From Echinometra lucunter (lineage: Eukaryota > Echinodermata > Echinoidea > Camarodonta > Echinometridae), in assembly GCA_029962745.1 (NCBI GenBank), contig CM057161.1:6213876-6277875 (forward strand): 64,000 nt of DNA. Reading direction: 5' to 3'. Numbering within the stretch: position 1 is the stretch's first letter; each line of letters starts with the position of its first letter. Below, piece after piece: positions 45,871-57,580 of the stretch. Both the position numbers and the translations under genes were made by a program. The notes under the pieces are model-generated. The model made no database searches, was not told the origin of the DNA, and saw nothing but the letters and a program-made list of their open reading frames with translations.

Positions 45871-48522
45871 ATGTATTGTGTTGGACGAATTCGTTCCCCA
45901 CACCCCTGGGTCTTGGGAAGACCTATTCCCTGTATCATCGGGTCAGCTTCTGCTGCCATCAAACCAACGATGGCTAACTCCCTGGATGTAAGCAAGCCAG
46001 AAAAGAAATTCAAAGAAAAAACTAACTATAATAAACAGACACGTTCAAGTATGATAAAATAAAACCAAAATGATTTTATTCATATTACTATTTTGTCTGG
46101 AGGAGAGTATTGATATAGCTTAGGCAAAGGCATTATTACTCAACTTTAAATTATTTTGGCAATTTTAATAGCATACAAGTATAACAGTTAACCTTTTTAG
46201 TAAAATTATTTTACTTGAATTGAATACCTTAATCTTCCTCCAGCGGCAACAAAACAATACAAAGAAAAAACAGGGAGTAACAGATTGTTCCATTTTCCTT
46301 TATCTAAAATATAGGAGCTGTGCTGGTCTTACCAAGATCCAACAATCTCCCCATCGACCATCTCGCCCCCATCAGCTAGCCAACTGTCTGGCAAGCTGCT
46401 GCTGAAATGCCTGCAAGATTCTTTGGAGAAAGAACGACTCCGGAGACAACTTGCTGTAAGACTTCATATTTTTTTTTCAACCGTTAGATCAGTCACGAAT
46501 AAATCTGATTGCTAAAAACGAAGAACTTTAACAAAAGAAATATTTGCTAACTTAATTGTAGGCTTAATGTGTTTTTTTTTATTACGTCTTATTTTCTTGA
46601 TTTTTAAGTAAAATTTCCAAAGATCTATGTCAAGCTATATATCCATTCACTAAAAAACAAAAACGAAAACATATTATACAGCAATAACTTTTCTTTTAAA
46701 AAAAACACCACTTGTTCTATTAATTGATTGATAACAAGGTAAAAAGAAAAAGTGGCAGAGATATACAAAACAATATCTGAGATATTAAAAGGTCATGTTT
46801 CATCGCTTTGTTCTCTCATCAGCGCCTGGCATCCGAGCACGGCGTTAGAGCTGATGGGGACGTTGAAGACCTCCTTACCAACATCGGCTCTCTGGTTGCA
46901 AAATCAGAGAGGAGGGTGAAGAACATCGAAGGCAAGTACCTGGATCAGGCCATGAAGATCCAGGTCTTGGAGATGGAGCTGGCTCAGGCCAGGCAACAGA
47001 GGGACGCCGCTCTGAAGGAACTCCAAGTAATTTTTTTAAAATATGTTTTTTTCAATATTTTCTCTCCGATAAAAGATAACATGATAGTGCGTCTGTGATT
47101 TGTCTCTTTTGTCCACTTTGTTCATTGTAATCATCTGAAACAGAATGGATGTATGGCATGTATGGTATTCAGGACTATCTTTAGATATAAAAAAACGAGA
47201 ATTAGAATGGTACATTATAATGGTACAATAAGAATGGTATATTATAGTGTATAACTTTAGTTACATATTTCCGTGTTTCCTTTCTTCTTACTGTTGGATA
47301 GATGTAATATTTTTGTAGGGGTTCTTTTTAATTTTTGTCTTCTTTATCTTTTCAGGATCTGACTTGGCAACCAGGCGTTGTCTCCCCTCCTGCCGCTAGT
47401 CTGAACCTTTCTGTCTCTTGGTAAATATTTAGAGATACACCACATTGGGAAAAAACCAATACTGCATACACTCTTGTAAAAATAGATTAATATCAACATC
47501 CATTTCACACTGTGTAAAATTATGGCGACACACAGATATTCTCGAATGTGAAATAACTATAAAAAAAACTGTATGGTTTTTTTTATTTGTCCCTCAGGTG
47601 TTCTGAAGGTAACTCTCGAACCCCCTCTACAACACCAATGGGCAACCCATCTACACCAGACACAGCACCATACAACTCATCTACACCAGCCACAGCACCA
47701 TACAACCTATCTACACCAGCCACAGCATCATACAACTCATCTACACCAGCCACAGCACCATACAACCCATCTACACCAAACACAGCCCCAATCGACACCA
47801 TCCCAGTACCCCTCATGTAAGAATTAAAAACTTGGAAGAAAAAAAAAACTACTAAAATAATGAAAATGATCACTTTAGAATTAATTATATAATTCATTCA
47901 CATAAAGCCACTAATCCTAATCTAGAGAATAATACAAACAACTGAACAAGGAGAGATAAAGATTAGGCCCCTTTTGTCAATTCTGTAATTTTAAACATTC
48001 TGCTTTTTTTTTGGAACATATCTTTTAAAATAAAAATATATTTTGAAAGAAAGAGTGAGGAACGGAGTCGTAACTTTTTCTTGTTCTCACCCTCTCTATC
48101 TCTGTCACTAACAGACCATCGAATCCCAGTCCACCAGCTGATGGTTCTGGAGCGGTCGTTGGTACCCCTCCGACAGTTCCTCTCTCTGCTCAGGCCCCTG
48201 TGGTACATCATTCACCTAGCACTTCACGGTAGTAGAAAATTTCGGTCTCTACAATTTTGTCCTTCTTCTCCAATTTTGGATTATTGGATAATTTTTTACC
48301 TTTCTGTCAGCGAATTATGGTATGAAAAGACTTTCCTTTACTCTTTTTAGCAATGAAAAAAACCCCCAAATAATTGGAGAAGGCTTTTTAATTCTGCTAA
48401 AAAGTATATGAAAACTGAAAGAGCATTATTATAAAAAAAATTCTATTAAAAATTCTGCCCCTGCATGAAGGTCAACTTTAAGAATCAATTAAGCTTTTTA
48501 GCTTCTGTTCCAGTTACGACTC

Positions 48523-48583
<61 letters not shown>

Positions 48584-50250
48584 AGATCTCCATCAGTTAG
48601 TGCTGCTGTTGGTGGAACCACCTCGCCTTCGATCGGAGCAGCTGCCCCGACCCCGGCCCCATCAGCCTCCTCTTTCGTCTGGGGTATGGCTGATCTGGCA
48701 TCGTTTCACCAAGGCGGTGGCGACATCGTCCTGGGCAGCGGGGTGCACGGAACTGTGTCTCTTCATCGTCATCGCGTCACCGATCTTCCCATTGCCCTGA
48801 AAACCTTCATTCTTCCGAACGACATCCAGAAGATGACCAGGAAGGTTAGTTTAGTTGAGTACAGCAATGGCAGAGTGTACATAATGATAATGAACACACA
48901 CTTGAAATAAGGAATTAACTTCTTCTCCTATAATGTTACACTTTATACAGACGATGAGGAAATTGAACAATATCAAACTAAAATACCTGTCAAATTAATA
49001 TCAGAAGATAATTGGGAGAATGGAATCACAAAACTATTGAACTTTCAGATTTGGTGAAATCTTTCTTGTTTAACTTACAGGTTGAGGCCATTGAAGTAGA
49101 GGCATTCATTCTTGATGTCCTTGGCAGAGAGGAATGCTTCCCTACTTTCCTTGGATGCTTGGAGATCAGCCCAGGTAAGATAGGTATGGCCATGGAGTTC
49201 ATCGGGGATGCGAGTACTGGGGAGACTTGGACACTGAGCCGTGGCATGCGAGAGCTGGCCCTGAGTCAGCATGACTGGTGAGTAAAAAGCAGTTCTTCGA
49301 AATGCTTTTAAATACTCTTTATTTTGGTGTTATATGTCTATATCTGATCAATATTCTGCCCTTTCTTTCAAACAGGTATTCTCTGGCTCTCGACATTGCC
49401 AAGTCCCTTGGTCTCATTCATGAGAAAGGATTTCTCATGAATGATCTCAAAGAGGATAACTGCCTCCTTCGCAAGACTCCAGCTGGGCGATGGCAGGCAG
49501 TTATCGTGGACTTTGGGCTCGCGTGTTCAAGGACTTCACCTTACTCCTACTGTTTTTCCAGCGAGGTCAAGGAGAAGTACAGGAGAAGGGTATGATGGAT
49601 AATCATAATCATTTGGACCAGAAATTAGCAAAACATTTTCCCCCGAATGGGCCAGCAATTTTAACAGGAATAATCACGTCATACAACTCAATGTTGAAAT
49701 AATTATGATAATGAAATGATGGCTTCCAAAAATATTAAATAAAATCATAAGTAATTAATATAAGATAGCCCCCACCCACCCACCTATTCCTTCCTCTTCT
49801 CTAATTTACGTTGATACTTGGTAGACCGTTTGATATTTCATTTGGTTTTTCTGCTATATGTCAAATTACATATTGTATTCAGGAGCTTCGCAAAATGCCA
49901 TTTTTTGTGTGTGTGGGTGTTTTTTCTTCAGTTTATTTTTTTATTTTTTTTTTAGATTTTTTTTAAGGAATGCAGTGCATATGTCAACAACAAAACATTT
50001 TTTATACCTTTATATTCTTTCTCGTTTTCTACAGGAGGTGTATGTCCACATCGCCCCTGAATGCGCCCTAGATGGCCTGGTCACTTCGGTCTCGAGTGAC
50101 GTATTCCAGCTTGGACGACTTCTCACCTTGATGGGAGACGCTACAACCAACGCCGATCTGACTACCATCGGCAACATCTGTCGACAGAACTCCCGTCTCT
50201 GTCGACCTAGCATCGACGAAGTCGTAGCCGAGCTGGAGAGGGTGATGTAG
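45871..50250 (+). CDS. divergent protein kinase with coiled-coil and S/T/P-rich linker, 10 exons
   Basis: Exons: 45871-45987, 46315-46455, 46823-47026, 47356-47420, 47598-47816, 48115-48228, 48586-48844, 49081-49277, 49376-49589, 50035-50250 (stop TAG). All borders are GT/AG and phases agree, giving 581 residues; a start at 45970 (better context) would give 548. Residues about 107-154 look coiled coil ('KIQVLEMELAQARQQRDAAL'). About 176-325 is Ser/Thr/Pro/Ala-rich, including five decapeptide repeats. The kinase domain has the glycine loop GSGVHGTV (337-344), IALK lysine 359, NDLKEDN (461-467), DFG (484-486), APE (517-519) and the DVFQLG of helix F (532-537). The HRD motif reads MND: the catalytic Asp, Lys and Asn remain, the Arg is lost. 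It is probably a serine/threonine-type or tyrosine-kinase-like enzyme; the family is not recognised. N-terminal exon choice is the least certain part. Confidence 0.8.
47641..47790 (+). repeat. coding 30-bp tandem repeat (five units)
   Basis: Units of 'tacaacycatctacaccagc' plus ten bases are repeated five times in frame within kinase exon 5, encoding STPATAPYN(S/L/P). It is length-variable by nature and probably an unstructured, phosphorylatable linker. Confidence 0.9.
48525..48576. repeat. (CT)n forming the polypyrimidine tract of kinase exon 7
   Basis: About 50 bp of CT lead straight into 'tttctgtctag', the acceptor of the exon that begins at 48586. Confidence 0.85.
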
Positions 50251-50791
50251 ACACTGTATTCGAAAAGATATTTAATCTCACTTTTGTTATCAGGGTTATA
50301 GAAACACTTTGATAAAAGTTTTAATATGAGAAAACATTTCAAAAATTTTACATTTAGAAATGATTATGTTTACCTAATATTTGTCTTTTTCATAGACTGA
50401 AGATTATCTGAACGCATTTCAAATGATTTGCAATGAAAACAAAAAATATAGCAAAATCAGTATGTCTTATCCGATTTTGTAAAAGTTGGGGCCGAATGTA
50501 ACTCGTAGCACATTTTCAAATTATTTGCAATGAAAACAATAATTATTGACACAAAAATCAATCGGCATACGCAAAAGATTTTTGTATACGATTAATGTTT
50601 GGTATAACCAAAAGACAATAACTGAAACAGAAACACATTGTGATTACACAACATAATTATTCGATCTGTCCGTAAAAAATCAAACATAATATTGAAATTA
50701 AGGGTGTTTAGAATGAAAAGATGTATTTGGACTTTGCTGCACTTCATTCTTTGGATACAAAATAATTTGATATCTTTTCGAAATACAGTGT
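50251..50791. mobile_element. inverted-repeat-flanked segment right after the kinase stop
   Basis: 'acactgtattcgaaaagata' at 50251-50270 pairs with 'atatcttttcgaaatacagtgt' ending at 50791. Inside, 'atttgcaatgaaaacaa' occurs twice in direct orientation. It could be a fold-back element that provides the 3' UTR, or a hairpin 3' UTR. Confidence 0.55.
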
Positions 50792-51467
50792 CAGGGTAAG
50801 TACTGTAAATATTTCTATTCATTTCAATTGCATGTTCTTATTATAATTGTATATACATGTATAGATGAAGATGGAGTAATATTTCACTGACAGGTCAAAG
50901 AATAGCAGAATAACTTGCAAACATTTTTATAGATTAAATACGAAACAACAAGTCAGTAGCAAAATGAAGCAAAGTGGTATATGAGATAAAGCAAAAAATA
51001 AATAACTAACACGTTATTCCTATGTCTGCAACACTTCTGAAAGTATTCCAAATTCAATGATAATCCTATGCTGTTTTCTGGATAACAACAACCTACGTAT
51101 ATCATGTATGAGAGAATAACAACTAAAATCGTATCAACCATGAATCTGTAAATATCAATATTGGATGAAGCTAAAGAGCATTAACATAGACAGGTCCTCA
51201 TAGCAGGAGGGGGGGGATGATTCCCCCATTGATACATATTTATATACAATATACATCCACTACAAAAAGTGGGAGATGAATCCCCATCCCCCTTCCTGTT
51301 ACTACGCCCCTGCTAAATAGTAACGAAAGAAAACTATAACGTGTATAAGTGAAATTCAAAATTTTTAGACCTAATTAAAAGAAACAAACTTAACAAAAAC
51401 TGCATGCTTATTTTGCAACAAACTTTCCCAACAAAATATACATATATGGGCATGTTGGTGAAATTTT

Positions 51468-51536
51468 CTATACGGAGATGGAGTAATCGGTCTTAAACCG
51501 AAGGTAGTCCATCACAGTGCAGAGCGGGGTGGGGCT
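51468..51536 (-). CDS. putative terminal exon of unknown gene, copy 1
   Basis: After an ACAG acceptor (51538-51537) this reads 23 codons including a TAG stop and containing 'MDYLRFKTDYSISV'. The family is not recognised. The same exon, conserved in frame, is found at 52494-52681. No upstream exons were identified, so the reading is tentative. Confidence 0.3.
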   Translation of the reverse strand, partial: SPTPLCTVMDYLRFKTDYSISV

Positions 51537-52493
51537 CTGTACAATAGCAAGGATAGTAATGATCTTGTCTAATTTGACTAACTTTTACAAAATTGGCCAA
51601 TATAATTAGGAATTTCACAATGCTCGTTTTGGTCACAATTGCATGATCCTATATCGCACAACAATGGGCAAAAACATTATCATACCCTTTGATTAAAGCA
51701 AAAACAGGAGCAATCACAAGAAAAAAAAAACATGAAAAAAGGGGAAGCCGGTGGCATTCGCTTCGTGGCTGTGAGATAATGAATGATATCGTGTTGAAAT
51801 ACATTGCATGTCCAAGGTAAGTAGTATGAATCAATATTCAGATTCAATTTCACTCTACTTTCTCGTATTGAATTTTCTCACTGATATGAAAAGGGAAAAA
51901 ACACCAACATGATTTCGCCGAAGATGGTAAAACGAGCTCTCCTAACATGCCTAATGAACTTTGAAAAAATTATGAAACAATTTTTCATGTGCATTTCTGA
52001 ACAAAAATTCGGTATAGAACATAACGTGGTGTTGAATTTGGATGTTCGGGGAAAGCAACAAATATACCGATTGGGCAAATGGCATTCACAATTTAAAAAA
52101 AAAAATAACAATAAATTCTGCCTTTAATCAAAAAGGGGTGCATCAAAAAATCAATTTTAATGCGTTTAATAGCCGGATGTTTCGGATCTTTTGACTGTTA
52201 TGGTCATGAATCATTGTGTCGCATTTACACCATGTACACTTTGGAGTTACAAAATTTGAAGTGCCTTTTAATATTTACTGATAATTGTGAGTAAACTGCT
52301 AGATTATGACTGAATACAAACAATCAGTAAATTGAATAGAATATTCAGTAAATTGAATCATTTTTTTTTTTAAATCAGTTTTTGAATAAGACAATCGATA
52401 GACAAAGTTAGACGTCAAAATTATGCACAATGAATACGAGCTAAATTTTGAAAAGTGCTTCCCACAGTTCTTGTTCAGCAAAAAATTATCGGG

Positions 52494-52681
52494 TTAAATT
52501 ATTCTTGAACATACGGAAATGGAATAATCGGTCTTAATGAAGGCCTCGTCACACCGAATTCGGTTTGGTGTGAACAGTCGCATTGGAATAGTACACGACG
52601 GATTCATTTTCACCGTTTTTGTGTGCGGAGGCCTTAAAAAAACCGAAGGTAGTCCATCACGGTGCAGAGCGGGGTGGGGCT
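52494..52681 (-). pseudogene. putative terminal exon, copy 2, split by a MITE
   Basis: It has a strong acceptor ('tccctactctactgcacag') and the same codons as 51468-51536 up to 'MDYLRF', then a 96-bp insertion flanked by TTAA, then 'KTDYSISV' codons. The stop lies slightly later (52494-52496) than in copy 1. As it stands the reading frame is broken by the insertion. Confidence 0.4.
52538..52633. mobile_element. 96-bp MITE with TTAA target duplication
   Basis: The ends carry AAGGCCTC.-type inverted termini ('gaaggcctcgtcacacc' and 'tgtgcggaggcc'). TTAA is present on both sides (52534-52537 and 52634-52637), and the empty site 'cggtcttaaaccgaagg' is seen in the duplicate at 51489-51505. Confidence 0.8.
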
Positions 52682-52909
52682 CTGTGCAGTAGAGTAGGGA
52701 CAGTATGCCAATCTTAACAACATACTACAGCATATATATTTTTTCAATTGTTCCCTAAACCTCTTTAAAAAAAAAAAAAACAGAAAAACAAAAGCAAAAA
52801 TCAAAACAAAACAAAAACAGTAAGTCAGAACAGTCAAGAACGAGATCACAATCCTCCTTGTTTGAAAATATTAGAATGTGGTATGTTTGATTTATTTGCG
52901 AGCAAATTT

Positions 52910-53060
52910 ACTCTCCTTTCTTTCTCTCTTTCACACTATATCCCTCTCTCCTCTCCCTCCCTCTCCCATTACTCTCTTCTTCTCCCTCTCTCTCGTCTCC
53001 CCTCTATTTTATCTCTCATGTCACCCTCCAAACCAGATCTACAAACTTTCCTCTAAACAC
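52910..53060. repeat. (CT)-rich tract
   Basis: Irregular CT/CCT low-complexity sequence. Its Leu/Ser-rich open frames are artefacts. Confidence 0.7.
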
Positions 53061-53064
53061 TGGC

Positions 53065-55660
53065 ATAGCTAGGGGGGGGGGGGCGCAAGGGGGCCATCCC
53101 CCCACCCCAGTTGATCGGCGAGCAACCCAAAAAAACAACCAAAAAAGTACTGCTAACAACACAAATCAAACTGTTTCCAATATTCCGTCAGTGCTTAAAT
53201 GAGGACATGGGTGTAGCTAAGGGGGGGGGGGGGCACAAGGAGGCTATGACCCCCTCTTGATCGGAGAGTACAAATATTAAGAGAGAAGGGGAAGTTGGTC
53301 TATACCACTATTACCTACACCTAACTGCCTAATGAAAATGAAATATGCAAAAATGCCATTTTGATGCACATGTTGTTGTTTGTTCTCTTTCCATTGTTTG
53401 TTTGTTGTTGTTATTGGGGGGTGGGGGCTGACCATCTGATTCGGGTCTTCAAAGAACCACTGGGCCTACTACAACGCGGTCTCAGTGTCTCGGCGTGGTA
53501 TAAGACATGTTGCTGCAGGCGAAGTGTTTTAGTACACTATTTAAAGCGGGGGCGGCAGGATACATTTTTCAAACGGGGGGAGATATCGAGGTAATGGCTG
53601 CCAAAACTCACTTCTTCAGAAAAAAAAAGGCTTGAAAGATGTTTTTACTTCGTCACACTCGTCTGCATGACTTGCCCCTTGTTCAGTCAACCTTCAATGT
53701 TGCCCAACAAGCATAAAAAAAAAGCAAGAGGGATAACTCTTTTCTGAAACATGCATCAAGCAAGTTAAAAATGTTTCCTTTATCCGAATCATGTGCAGAT
53801 CAGGGACGTCGCTAGAGGGGGCGTGTGACAATCCCGCCCCCCTCGAATTTGAATTTCTGTCGGCAAATGCGCCACCTCTGTCGTCAAATGAAGGAAGGAA
53901 AGGACAAGTGGACGGAAAGAGAGAAAGAAAAAAAAAACAGGAAAAGAAACAGGAGAATAAACACCCCCTCAACCTCCCGAGTGCCCAAACGTATCTACAT
54001 TATGGTACAAGCGAGGGAGCGAACCGACCAAGCGGCGATTTTAAAAAAATCAGTAAAAGCGCAATTTTTCGCGCATTACCCAGGAAATCTGGCAATTGAC
54101 CACTGAAATTGAACGGTATAGATCGAAATTAGATACTAATAAATAGTCTTCTATTTTCTTACTTTCAAAATTGGGAGTAAAATTTAAAAAAAAAACCCTT
54201 GAGAAATATTCGAAGCCTGATTTTAATAGCAAGGCGAAAAAAATTTTAGATTTCTTTCAAATGTTTAACCTTTTCAAATGCTGTAGTTGACGGCGGAGTA
54301 TTTAGCGAGAGGCAGATGAAACTTATGACAGCGAGCAAAGCAAAACAACTGCACCTTTATCTTTCAAATTCTGAACCCCCTTGTTTAAAAAAAAAAGCTA
54401 TTCTAAAAAGCCCGTGATATCCTGAAAGAAAATATATTCATGCGAGGGCGCAAAGTGACCGAAATCTAGAAAAACATGAATGTTGCACTTTAGAAGATTC
54501 TTAACCCTCATGAAAACTCTATTTTTAATTCTGATACATTTACCCTGCGGATGGGGGAGGGAGCGCATATCCCTTAAGATTATGTTTTTTCTTCACTTCT
54601 CCTTTATCTTTTTATCTTGTGTCTTTTGCGCCCCTCTGAATGCCGCCCTTATTAGATGTTACATTTCTTTCAAATGTTTAACCTTTGTAAATGCTGTATT
54701 AGGCAACACTGGGGAGCAGTAATTAGCAAGAGGCACATAAAACCTATATGACAGCAATCAAAACAACAATTGCATCACTATTTTTTTAAAATTCTGAACC
54801 TCTTTTTAAAACGTTGTTATAGGGGGCGCGAAATTATGAGATTCTGAAAGGAAATGATCATGCGAGGGAGCAAAGCGACCGAGCCTTATAAAAAATTTTG
54901 CCTTTTAAACCCTCAAAAATTCTATTTCTGATACATTTATTACCCTGCGAATGGGGGGGAGGAGGGGCAAAATCCTTTAAAATATATTATTTTTCTTAAT
55001 TTTCCATTTTTTCGTTTTTGTGTTTTTTGCGCCCCCTCAAAGTACCGCCCTGGGCACTTGCCCCCATTGCCCCCCCCCCAGATACACCACTGACCAATGC
55101 ATCCATAATTCATTTTTATTATTTTGAAAGGATAACGGTTTACATCTTGTGTGTCATTCTTATTGTTATACTATTGTTCTACTCATCAGAAAAGATACTT
55201 AAAACGCAACCGACCACGAAGCAAGCTCCAAGTTGACCAATTGAATATAGATGAATTTCCACAAGATCACTGGCGTAGCCAGGAATTTTCAACAGGGAGG
55301 CCAAGGCGAGGGACCCAAGCGACCGAACAGGGGAGGGTCTGGGAGGGGGTATCCCCTTTCCCACGGTAGGGAGATTTTTGAAAATTCGTGCATGAAAATG
55401 GCATTTTCTGCACACTAAAATTCAGTATTAGGGTAATTTCTATGAGAAGTGGCATGATTTACGTTTTACTTTAATTTCGCAGGGTAGGGGTAGGGTAAGT
55501 TAAGTGAAGTGGACTCGATGAAAATTTTGTTTTTATTTTTTATTTTTAATCTATTTTTTATTTTTTCATCATTATTTTTATTATTTTGCTCGCCGATCAA
55601 CGAGGGGGGGGGGGGCATGGCCCCCTTGTGCCCCCCCCCCTTATCTACGCCAGTGCACAA
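53065..55660. repeat. cluster of dispersed 'tagctaggggg' repeats
   Basis: Several fragments with 'gtagctaagggggg', 'gacgtcgctagagggg' (53804), 'tggcgtagccagga' (55271) and 'gcgagggagcgaa.cgacc' modules (54010, 54850). They match the families at 8.3 and 43.5 kb. Two units at about 54240-54430 and 54660-54880 are direct repeats of each other. No gene is supported. Confidence 0.5.
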
Positions 55661-56551
55661 GATAACGGCCTAGCTGTGACCAATAATCTATTCATACTTT
55701 GAGAACGGAAGATTGTGATAGATTGTACTTTATAGTGACAGTGCGCTATAGAACCTGTCAGTGCAAATGTCCCATTTTTTTTCGCTCGTAATAACTCTGA
55801 AACAGACCGGATGGTCAAGTTCGGAAAGCAAATTAATTTGGCAAGCGAGGTATTATACAGGAAGAAGTAGGACCTTACCAGGAAAAAGATTTTTTTTCCG
55901 GGGGGGGGGTGGTAGTCAGATTCAGTCGGACGGGCTTATGCAGCCGAAGCTCCACACCCGTACCCATTTTTAAGGGTCACTTTGGTAGAAAAGGGTACCC
56001 ATTATTAGGAATTTTCATTTAAATTTGAAGTTTTGTCATATGGGGAGGGGGGGGGGGGGGGCGGCCGGCATTGCATGTTTAGGGATTTCTTGCATAAAAG
56101 CGACCCATTAAAGCGGCACATCCCCGTTTACCATATAGGCGAGTACCCCCCCCCCTGGATTTTTTTTCTTGCTCTCTTCGCTCGCTTATAAACTTTAGAA
56201 GCAAATTAGGCAAGTTAGATGAGTGAATATATCAATATAAGCAGGCAATCCAATAGCATATTTCTCTGACGAAATATATAGTAACACTTCCACCGTGCAG
56301 AAGGTGTATTTTTCCTCGCTTGCCTCGTTCGCTTGTAATATAAACAGAAAGGTTTCTGAAAGCAAACAGAAACGGCCCCCAAACAGGATTAAACTTGTAA
56401 GTTGTACCGTGTTATTTGAAAATGGATTAGACTTTAATAGAGTGTACTATCTGTCCACAAATTTGGGGTCACCACTGAAAAATTCGTAGCTACGGCCTAC
56501 GCAAATTTAGGCCTTCACCCCTTCCTTCCCCCCCCCCCAAAAAAAAAATAC

Positions 56552-56603
<52 letters not shown>

Positions 56604-56685
56604 CTCAGTTAGCGCTAGCGCTTTTTTTTTTTTTTTTTTTTTTTTTTAATGAAACTTTAAGGCTCGGATTATAGGGTCTTTAATC
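55661..56685. repeat. dispersed repeats, (AC)n and poly-T
   Basis: Two 'ttcgctcgctt'-type units (56165, 56310) of the 8.5-kb family, an (AC)n run at 56554-56599 and a poly-T run at 56621-56647. No coding signal. Confidence 0.6.
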
Positions 56686-56742
56686 TGTGGCTAGCTAGCT
56701 GGCTAGCTAGCTATCGCTAGATAGTACTAGCTAGCTGTGCTT
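56686..56742. repeat. (CTAG)n palindromic tract
   Basis: 'ggctagctagctggctagct' and following units form a self-complementary tetranucleotide array. Confidence 0.8.
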
Positions 56743-56842
56743 GCATATGTGGTCGCACGCGGCGCTATTATGTGATGACGTCATTTCTCCGCGGCGAATA
56801 CAAATCCTCATTGAACGTCATGTGTTTGATCTATTCAACAAG
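56743..56842 (+). promoter_or_regulatory. candidate CRE-containing promoter and 5' UTR exon (DDIAS?)
   Basis: A perfect TGACGTCA (56776-56783) and a CCGCGGCG patch are followed by a stretch ending in CAACAAG at 56842 with the donor GTAAGT. This is what a promoter plus short non-coding first exon would look like. The next plus-strand coding exon is DDIAS at 59420, which has AG directly before its ATG. The link is inference. Confidence 0.4.
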
Positions 56843-57437
56843 GTAAGTCTTTCTTTTTGGCCTTTTATAAAAATGATATTAGATTTATAAAATGAAGTTT
56901 ATATCAGCTTGTACTTAATTTATGGTATAGGTATAATGACGTTGTTTTCATTTGTTACTGGTACGATACCATCGGGTTTCTCTGAAATAATTGACTGTCA
57001 ATTAATTGCTGAGCTTCGTGTAAGTAAACTGAGTCAAAGTTACTGCGGCAGCCCGTACGCGTAGCGCGATATAGTGTTCGGGCTGCGCATTGCATTCCAA
57101 TGCAGTGGAAGCTTCTATGCCTACCTATGCGAGGCTCCCCAGCTCAAAATACGGATTTTTTTTTAATTGAAAAATTCAATAAGCAATTTTAGATACTTAC
57201 AAACATTGTCAATAAAAAAATCTTGTTCGATTAGGAAAAGGATCAGGTGAGGATGGTCCAAAATTGGCAAAAATCTTCCCACTCCCCATTCATATAGGGA
57301 CAACTTAACCTATTTGTGTGACGAACTTCGCACACACGACGAAACATTTAAATCATTGCCATAAATCAAAATGATGAAATTTTCTTACCATTAATGAATC
57401 TTCTGAAGGAATCCTTATTGGCTGAATGTACAATTTC

Positions 57438-57580
57438 CATCTAAATGGTGAAAATCTTGGAAAGACTTCCTTTTGCGACAGCCACCGCCACCCAAACTTG
57501 CTGACGGAATAAAGCACACCTTGCATGTTTGGTGGCTGTCGCAAAAGCAAGTCTTGCCAAAATGGTAGTTTAAATGGCCA
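57438..57580. mobile_element. ~140-bp hairpin element
   Basis: 'ccatctaaatgg' and 'cttttgcgacagccacc' on the left pair with 'ggtggctgtcgcaaaag' and 'taaatgg' on the right. The near-perfect stem of about 60 bp has no coding meaning. Confidence 0.65.

Noticed and set aside
47583..47897. 104-codon minus-strand frame with 'AVAGVDELYG' repeats
   Set aside because: It is the antisense of the coding 30-bp repeat of kinase exon 5, whose splicing and phase support the plus strand.
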